From Oikopleura dioica (Eukaryota > Chordata > Appendicularia > Copelata > Oikopleuridae), in NCBI GenBank assembly GCA_907165135.1, contig OU015568.1, forward strand, positions 9,866,501 through 9,930,500: a stretch of DNA of 64,000 nucleotides, in the 5' to 3' direction. Both the position numbers and the translations under genes were made by a program. Below the pieces are notes generated by a model. That model saw only the letters and a program-made list of their open reading frames with translations. It was not told the DNA's origin and searched no databases. Shown here piece by piece: positions 55,085 through 64,000 of the stretch (position 1 is its first letter; every line of letters begins with the position of its first letter).

Positions 55085-58000
55085 CTATTTCTTTGTTTTC
55101 TTTGCAGCGGTCTTCTTCGCAGGCGCCTTCTTCGCTGCCGCTTTTTTCGCCGGTTTGGCCTTTTTCATCGCTGCGATGATCGCTTCCTCGCTACAATTAA
55201 TGACCGTCATTATTAATTCGAAAAAATTTCCTACTCTTCTTCTCCGCTTTCCTCTTCGTCTTCTTCGCCTTCTACGTTTGCCGTCTTTTTCTTCTTTTTG
55301 ACCTTCATTTCGACGGCAAAAGGAACTGGAGCGCTGGATTTATTGTACGCCCTGGTGAGAGCTGCTTTGACTTTGGACTCAACACCTGCAAGTGGCTCCT
55401 TTTTGCCTACCCACTGCGTCAAGTCGAAAATGTTGTCCATGTCATCTTTCGTCAAGCTTGAAACTCATTATTTTACCTAGTCGCGGACTGTAACGTTACG
55501 GATACGCCGTTACCTGTAGTCGTTCATGAATTGAAGCACTTGTTCGACTCCTTCTCCAGCTCCAAGTTCTCCCTTCGTCTGGCGAATAAGTGGCTGGCTA
55601 AGACGCTCCCTAAAAGTGGGCCCGTGGGTAGACACCATTTGCCATCGATCACATTTTGATTGTAGACGAGTGTGCATCTTCAGCTGATCTTAAAAAATCG
55701 TGACGATGGAGGTCGAAGAAAAATGGCTTACCTGCAATTCTGGCGTTTTTGTTAGTGGTTGATATTTTGCCCAACTCTCTTGGAAAGTCGATTCGCTCGG
55801 TTAACCCTCCTCCCATGAGAGAGCCTGGGATGACGGTAGAAAAGGTAGCCACGGTTGGAAGTAGACTCCAGGCTTGTTTCGACATGATTTTTCGTTCGGC
55901 AAGCTCGGAGTAAGAAAGAGCGGAGGCAGATTTGGCGATAAGTTGGAGATGTTTCTAAAAAATTTTCGATAAAACACGTACAAAAAAGATATTAACAAAC
56001 CGTATTTTCTCCGTGGCTGATAGAAGCTGGTTTTGATTTGATGTAATTTTCAAAGACCATTTTTGGCATGAGACTGTAGTCTTGGAAAAAGAGTTCCTGC
56101 TTCTCGATAATTTGAGGTTGTGGTTTCGACCGATCAATACGGAAAATGCGAGGTAGAGCATCAAAGGGACCTATTTTCAAGTCTTTCTTGGCGCCATCAG
56201 CGGTTGATTTTGCGTCGTCGTATTCAACTTTTGTATCTGAATACAAAGTTCAAAAACAGAGCGATGTAGTAACGAACAACCATCTTTTTTGTTGACCGCC
56301 ATCATATTCAAAGTATTGATGGTTTGGCGAATATCCTGGTTGCAACTTCTGATGATTTCTTGAACAGCAGCAGGGGCAATCTTGAACTTTTCTTTGAAGC
56401 ATATCGACATCATCGCCCCTTAAAATTTCCATCGAATCATTATAAAGGATCTTACCGGTGATTTGCTCGACTCTGGGCTTCATAAATCGCAAGTCAAAGA
56501 CATAATTCGCCAAGGATCGCATTTTCGGGTGCATTCTGTCGTTGCAAATACAGATGATAGGAATGCTACTAATCTTGATCAGCCCAATGAGCTCAGCGAT
56601 TCCTCCTCGATCTTCATTTCCTGCCATTCCGTCGACCTCGTCCATGATGCAAATATATTTGCCGCTAACGACCTTCTTTGCTTCGGTTCGGAAGGCTTGA
56701 TCTACCGCGCTATTTGTGATGACTCCCTTGACAACGGAGCTGAGAGACTTCTTGTTTCGTGTATCAGAAGCGTTGAATTCGATCAACTCGAAACCCAAAG
56801 ACTTCGCGACTAAGTGAGCCGTCGTCGTCTTCCCAATCCCTGGCGGTCCAGATAGAAGAGCAGCGCGAAACGTCATGCCAGTCGGATCAATAGCTCCCTT
56901 AGCACCGGAAAACTTGGGCTTTGGTCGCTGGCCTTTCGGACAAGCTTGATGCTTCTCCCAATCCTTCAGCCAGACTAGCAACTTATTCGCACACGAAGCA
57001 TTTCCATTTTGCCCGACGATCTTTTTCATATCAGCAGGCTTGTATTTTTCCACCCACATAACAGCTGGATTAGCATTTTCATCCTTTGGTTGCGAAGTAG
57101 GTGCAGAAGGCGCGCTAGAAAACGGGTAAATTTTGATAATGAACGAAAGTTTCACCTTTTTGCTTCTTGTTTGACTTCCTTTTTGGCCTCTTTCTTCGGC
57201 GAAACATGCTTCTTTGGCGTGGCTTTCTTTGCTTTCTTCGCCTCTTGTTTTGCTTCTTCCTCGGCTTGAATTTCATATTTTGACTTCTTAGCCGGTTTCG
57301 ATCGGATGAGCTCAAGAACGAAGTCTTCATCGACGAGCTTCACCCCCTTCTCCTTCGCCTTGTTCAACTTGGACTGTCCGGGTTCTTCACCCACGACAAC
57401 GTAGCTTGTTTTCCCAGAAACGCTGGTTGTAAATTTGCCTCCATATCGTTGAATCAACGATTTCAACTCCTCTCGACCCAAAGAGTCTCCATCTCCAGTA
57501 GCGACGAAGGTGAGCCCTTCCAAACAGTTTTCTGCGCCGACGGGGATTTCTTTCGAACCAGGATTTCTCGGACCGCCGGCTCCCTGCTTCGCTTTGAACT
57601 TCAAGTAATTTGCCTTTCGAATTTCGGCCGGCGTTTTCGGCGCCTCCGTTTCCATCGATTCTTCAGAAGCATTCTTCTTGATTTCTAAAGCTTTAACATT
57701 CGGCAAAGACCTTTCTTTCTCGACCGGCTTCGGAAGATCTGGCTTTGGCAGATTCTTTTTGGGAGATTCTTTTTTCTGCACTTCCTGACTTTCGTTATCC
57801 GTTGATTTTCGTTTTGTCACTTCTGGCGAGCTTACTTTAGTCTTTTTCGTCGGAGCCTGTGTTAGATCGACGAGTTCTGCTTCACCAGATGCTTTTCGTT
57901 TCTTCGAATTTTCAGCCGCTTTATTTTTCTTTTTGAAAAAGTCTTTGGGGCTCACTGCGACTTTCTCCACAGCTGGCTTTGCTGCCTTCGCCTGTGCCTT

Positions 58001-58129
58001 TGGATTAGGATTTTCCTTCTCTGGTTCTTCATCGGACGAGTCAAGCGCTTTTCGAGCTTTTTTATTCTTTTTAGCCTCGGCTTTGAACTCAGGGGTCATC
58101 CCCTTATTCAACCATTTTCGTATATCCAT
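55085..58129 (-). CDS. RFC1: Replication factor C subunit 1 (clamp loader large subunit)
   Basis: RFC1 loads PCNA at primer ends. It starts MDIRKWLNKG, the conserved PCNA-interacting N-terminus. A long Lys/Ser-rich linker follows. The BRCT domain at about residues 200-290 reads LEGLTFVATGDGDSLGREEL, YGGKFTTSVSGKTSYVVVG and GVKLVDEDFVLEL. The AAA+ module holds WVEKYKPADMKKIVGQNGNA, Walker A LLSGPPGIGKTTTAHLVAKS, NASDTRNKKSL and Walker B CIMDEVDGM. Downstream exons to 55231 cover the collar, and the last exon is Lys/Ala-rich (AKKAAAKKAPAKKTAAKK), ending at 55085. It is somewhat shorter than the vertebrate protein, mainly in linkers. Confidence 0.95.
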
Positions 58130-58469
58130 TCTGAAAAAGAATCAAGCTTTATTGATTGATTTATTGAGCTAAAAATTAATTTAGCTTCAACCTTGCTGAT
58201 GTACGTGAATGCACGTGCTTTTATCAACACTAGTTACGTACTTAATTCAATAGTTATCCGATAATTATCTCTCTGAATTATTTTTGTTCCAGGATCGACT
58301 ACTCTCAGATAAGTACCATTTATCTAAGTCAATCAAAAACCAAAAAAAGGAACGAACTTTTAAACATAAACTTGTTATTGCATGTAAAAGGGGCAGTTTG
58401 ATAGATCATAATTATCCGTAGCAGTGATCACATAAATTTTGACTAAAGGTTGACGCTTCAAAGAACTTT

Positions 58470-61380
<2,911 letters not shown>

Positions 61381-61521
61381 TTTTTCACGAAAAATCTCCT
61401 CTAAAATTGGCAATAAAGAGGGAGAAACGAAAATCGTTCAAAAGCCTGGCGGCGCGGCCAATGAGATTTCGCCCGAATTTTCTGAAGGGGAAAATTTACT
61501 CTTTTCTAAATTTCGCACAAG
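61381..61521. promoter_or_regulatory. Divergent promoter region DHX15 / NOL9
   Basis: Only 141 bp separate the two start codons on opposite strands. A GC-rich word GGCGGCGCGGCCAATGAG (about 61449) holds a CCAAT box; no TATA was seen. Confidence 0.5.
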
Positions 61522-63352
61522 ATGAAAGAAGAAAAGATGGACACTGAGATTTCTGCGAGAAGAGAAGAAGTTTATGCGTACGAAACAAAATTGAGAAAAG
61601 AGGCTATGAAGATAGATGAGATTTCAAAAGTTTCTGGAGAAGGAGTTGTTAGAGAGCTGAGAAGATCAATTACAGTAAGAGGATTCGGAAAATGCAGAGT
61701 AGTCAAGTACAGTACAGTTAATAAAACACGAATGATGTTATTTTAGAGGTAAAGTGCTTTGCGAAGGGTACGAGTTCGACTCCGATTCCGAAGCGTTTCA
61801 AATTTACGCCCCAACTGGTCACCACGCCGTTGAAATTTTTCCTCTTGGTTCTGACGCCACTGTCGAGTTTTTCCGAGGAACTCGTGTCAAGACCTTTTCT
61901 GAGTTGGAAAGTGGCATGTTTCCGGTAAAAGACAAAGTTGACGGAGAAGAAATTATTTCTGGGCTGTATCAAACGAGAGAAGACGGCTTTGTAGTTCCAA
62001 AGGAGCTCAATGGTGTCATTTCGTCCATCAAAGACTGCCACTTCAGAAATATCATGATCATCGGAGGAAAAGGGTCTGGGAAGTCGTCTGCGAACCGATA
62101 TGCCTGCAACATGATGTTGAAGAAGTATGGGAAAGTGATTTGGGTGGAATGCGATCCTGGACAGCCAGAATTCGATGTTCCCGGATTCATGAGCCTGACT
62201 GAAGTTCATCTACCTCGAATCGGCCCTAGTTACTGTACATTAGGTCAAGCATATTACAAAACAAGAGGTAACATTTCTTATCCAAGACATAATTCCATTA
62301 GGTATTGCTTGTAGCTCGAACATTTCTTGGCGACGTTTCTCCAGGTCAAAATCCGCGACGATACATGCAATGTGTCAATTTTCTCCAATCACAGTTGAAA
62401 CTTCATTATCGAAACTCGGGCCTTCCCGTTATTTACAACGGCATGGGCTGGATCCGAGCACTTGGCCTCGCCCTTACACAGGATATCATCAGAGATTGCA
62501 ATGTAGAACTGGTTTATTATCTGAAAGCGAATTCTTCGAATGATCTGCCTGATGGAATGGATCCACAAGCCTTATTAGCTACGAGGGGTTATCTATCTTA
62601 TCCAACGTAAGTTATGCATTCACAAACCTAATCCTTATCCTCTTTAGTCCTGATGACGGCCGAGTAAAAATCGTAGAAGACCTGAGCGTCACTGTCAAAG
62701 CTGCTATTGACCGAAAACGAATCACTAAAGGCTCTCAGCGAGAATGGCACGCGCGGGACAAACGAGACGCGTTGTATTCGATCTATTTCCACCGAATTTT
62801 CAACGACCCGGATTACATGAGTCCCTGTAGAATCAGCTTGAATGATTGCGTCTTCAATATTTTGAATAGAAATGTGAGGGATATATTTGCATTGCTGAAG
62901 CATTCGCTTGTTGGATTGGGAAGAATTGAAAGAAATTACTTTCCAAGATTAGATCGAGATGGTAATTTAACTTTTTTAAAACAGACTTGAATGTATTTTT
63001 AGGTTTTAGAAGGATATCGTACGATAATGGCTTTGAGTCTTGCTACGGGTTCGCTTGGATCATGGACGTTGATTTGGCTAAAGGAGAAATTCTGATTCAC
63101 TCGGACTTGACGCTAGAAGAACTGAAAGAGTTAGACATAAATTGCTTTATTTGCGCTAACTTATCACTGCCACTGTAAGTATCCCTGAAATTAACAGGCC
63201 ATTGACGATGTTTAAGTGATAATTTCTTTGAAAAAGAAGCACAGAAAGCCTACCCGAAGACAAAGCCGTATCTTCATATGCGAAATTATGACTTAGCCAC
63301 TGCTAACAAGTTCAAAAATACTCAAGTTCTGAAGAAAAAGACTGAAAAATGA
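61522..63352 (+). CDS. NOL9: Polynucleotide 5'-hydroxyl-kinase NOL9/GRC3
   Basis: NOL9 phosphorylates the 5' end of pre-rRNA after ITS2 cleavage. MKEEKMDTEISARREEVYAY starts a short N-terminus. The CBD-like beta domain follows (EAFQIYAPTGHHAVEIFPLG). Walker A IIGGKGSGKSSANRY is at about 62060-62100. VIWVECDPGQPEFDVPGFMS with LTEVHLPRIGP are the Clp1/GRC3 signatures. After an intron (62267-62301) come LGDVSPGQNPRRYMQCVNFL and VIYNGMGWIRALGLAL. Further exons hold NDCVFNILNRNVRDIFALLK, YGFAWIMDVDLAKGEILIHS and a Lys-rich end at 63352. Introns are short GT-AG. Confidence 0.93.
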
Positions 63353-63710
63353 AAGTTTAATAAATTAATCCTTTCAAAAAGCAGTTTCAACAGCAGTTTT
63401 TTGTCGCACGCAAAAGCAGGAGATTATAAAAAGACGTAGTAATTACGAGATGAATGAGTAATCGTTAATTCAAAAGGTAAAATCGAAGAAAGCCGTAACA
63501 AGCTGCCTGACCATCGATTGAGCTTTTGTTAGAGTTGAAAGCGCTGTCTCTAGAACAATTTGTTTGTTTTGACTGAAAGTTGGCTGGAAGAGATCCAGGA
63601 AGTTGTGAAGAAGGCGCCTTGGTTGAGTTATGTCTTCAGTGAGAAGGTAATTGAGGCTGGAATTGATTACTTAGGGACTCAGAAGATTGAGTGAAAGATT
63701 CTCTATCTAA
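63353..63710. other. Intergenic or intron of the next gene
   Basis: NOL9 3' flank, then unassigned; a + block at about 63570-63690 reads LAGRDPGSCEEGALVELCLQ-type sequence but is not secure. Confidence 0.25.
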
Positions 63711-63950
63711 ATGACTAAATCAAAAATCTTAAAAACTTTTCTTTCGACGCTAAAATGGCTTCGTAGGGACACGATGCTGGAAGACACTCTTCTTGAGAAC
63801 TCCGAGCTAAAGAAGAAGATCGAAAAGCTCGAGGACAAGATCAGGAATCAAGAAGAAAAGATAAAATCTTTGGAAGAAAAGAAAGACAAGTACAAGAAGG
63901 AAGCTGCTGCCGCAAAAGGGTTGAAAATCCGCGAAGGTTTCCTTGATTAA
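63711..63950 (+). CDS. Coiled-coil protein exon, unknown
   Basis: The frame is strongly helical with heptads (LLENSELKKKIEKLEDKIRN, EEKIKSLEEKKDKYKKEAAA) and stops at 63948-63950. It may be a whole small gene or the last exon of one starting near 63570. No other domain is seen. Confidence 0.5.
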   Translation: MTKSKILKTFLSTLKWLRRDTMLEDTLLENSELKKKIEKLEDKIRNQEEKIKSLEEKKDKYKKEAAAAKGLKIREGFLD

Positions 63951-64000
63951 ATTCGAAAATTTCTCGAAAGTTTCTACTTTTCAGATAATTTCGATGAAAA

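Overview
The window looks like nuclear DNA of a larvacean (appendicularian) tunicate, Oikopleura or a close relative. It is a chordate-type gene set with many introns of about 35-80 bases, genes on both strands tens to a few hundred bases apart, a Ty3/gypsy-type LTR element, an ASIC-type channel, and an unusual number of non-GT introns. GA-AG introns in particular are forced by reading frame in several genes. The species call is inference; no rRNA, tRNA or mitochondrial marker was seen.

Layout, left to right. Bases 1-6.1 kb (+): the 3' part of TCERG1 (WW and FF domains), a PWWP protein and a bZIP factor behind a TATA box. 6.4-13.1 kb (-): coiled-coil ORFs, a complete-looking ASIC channel gene and a small single-pass membrane protein. 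13.6-17.8 kb: a young LTR retrotransposon with apparently identical LTRs, lacking reverse transcriptase and integrase, sitting inside a + strand ORF. 18-23.3 kb: a poorly readable stretch with a SET-like exon and gene fragments. 23.5-28.1 kb (+): a two-pore K+ channel and an unknown acidic protein. 28.3-37.3 kb (-): a possible gene, a secreted PLA2-like protein with a lost catalytic dyad, the mitochondrial calcium uniporter MCU, the tRNA-His guanylyltransferase THG1 (with a 593-bp foldback in its first intron) and a small unknown gene. 39.3-46.8 kb (+): the PKA type II regulatory subunit, pyroglutamyl-peptidase I and, 76 bp further on, a fusion of a sugar nucleotidyltransferase with a glucuronokinase. 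47.0-47.5 kb (-): an intronless homeobox gene. 48.5-54.2 kb (+): DNA polymerase kappa (with a 612-bp TIR element in an intron) and a PH-domain protein. 54.5-61.4 kb (-): a small basic protein, RFC1 and the DEAH helicase DHX15/PRP43, whose coding sequence is split by a TIR element. 61.5-63.4 kb (+): the NOL9/GRC3 polynucleotide kinase, divergent from DHX15, then a coiled-coil exon.

Genes do not form one pathway, but some pairings make sense. DHX15 and NOL9 (both rRNA processing) share a 141-bp divergent promoter region. DHX15 and RFC1 are head-to-tail and could be one operon. PGPEP1 and the nucleotidyltransferase-glucuronokinase are close enough for larvacean-style polycistronic transcription. 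The most unusual items are the DHX15 TIR insertion without any usable AG acceptor, ten copies of TCCGCGGY in the retrotransposon, the glucuronokinase fusion, the GA-AG introns concentrated in a few genes, and the PLA2-like protein without its His-Asp dyad. Exon boundaries were read by eye and outer limits of weak genes are approximate.
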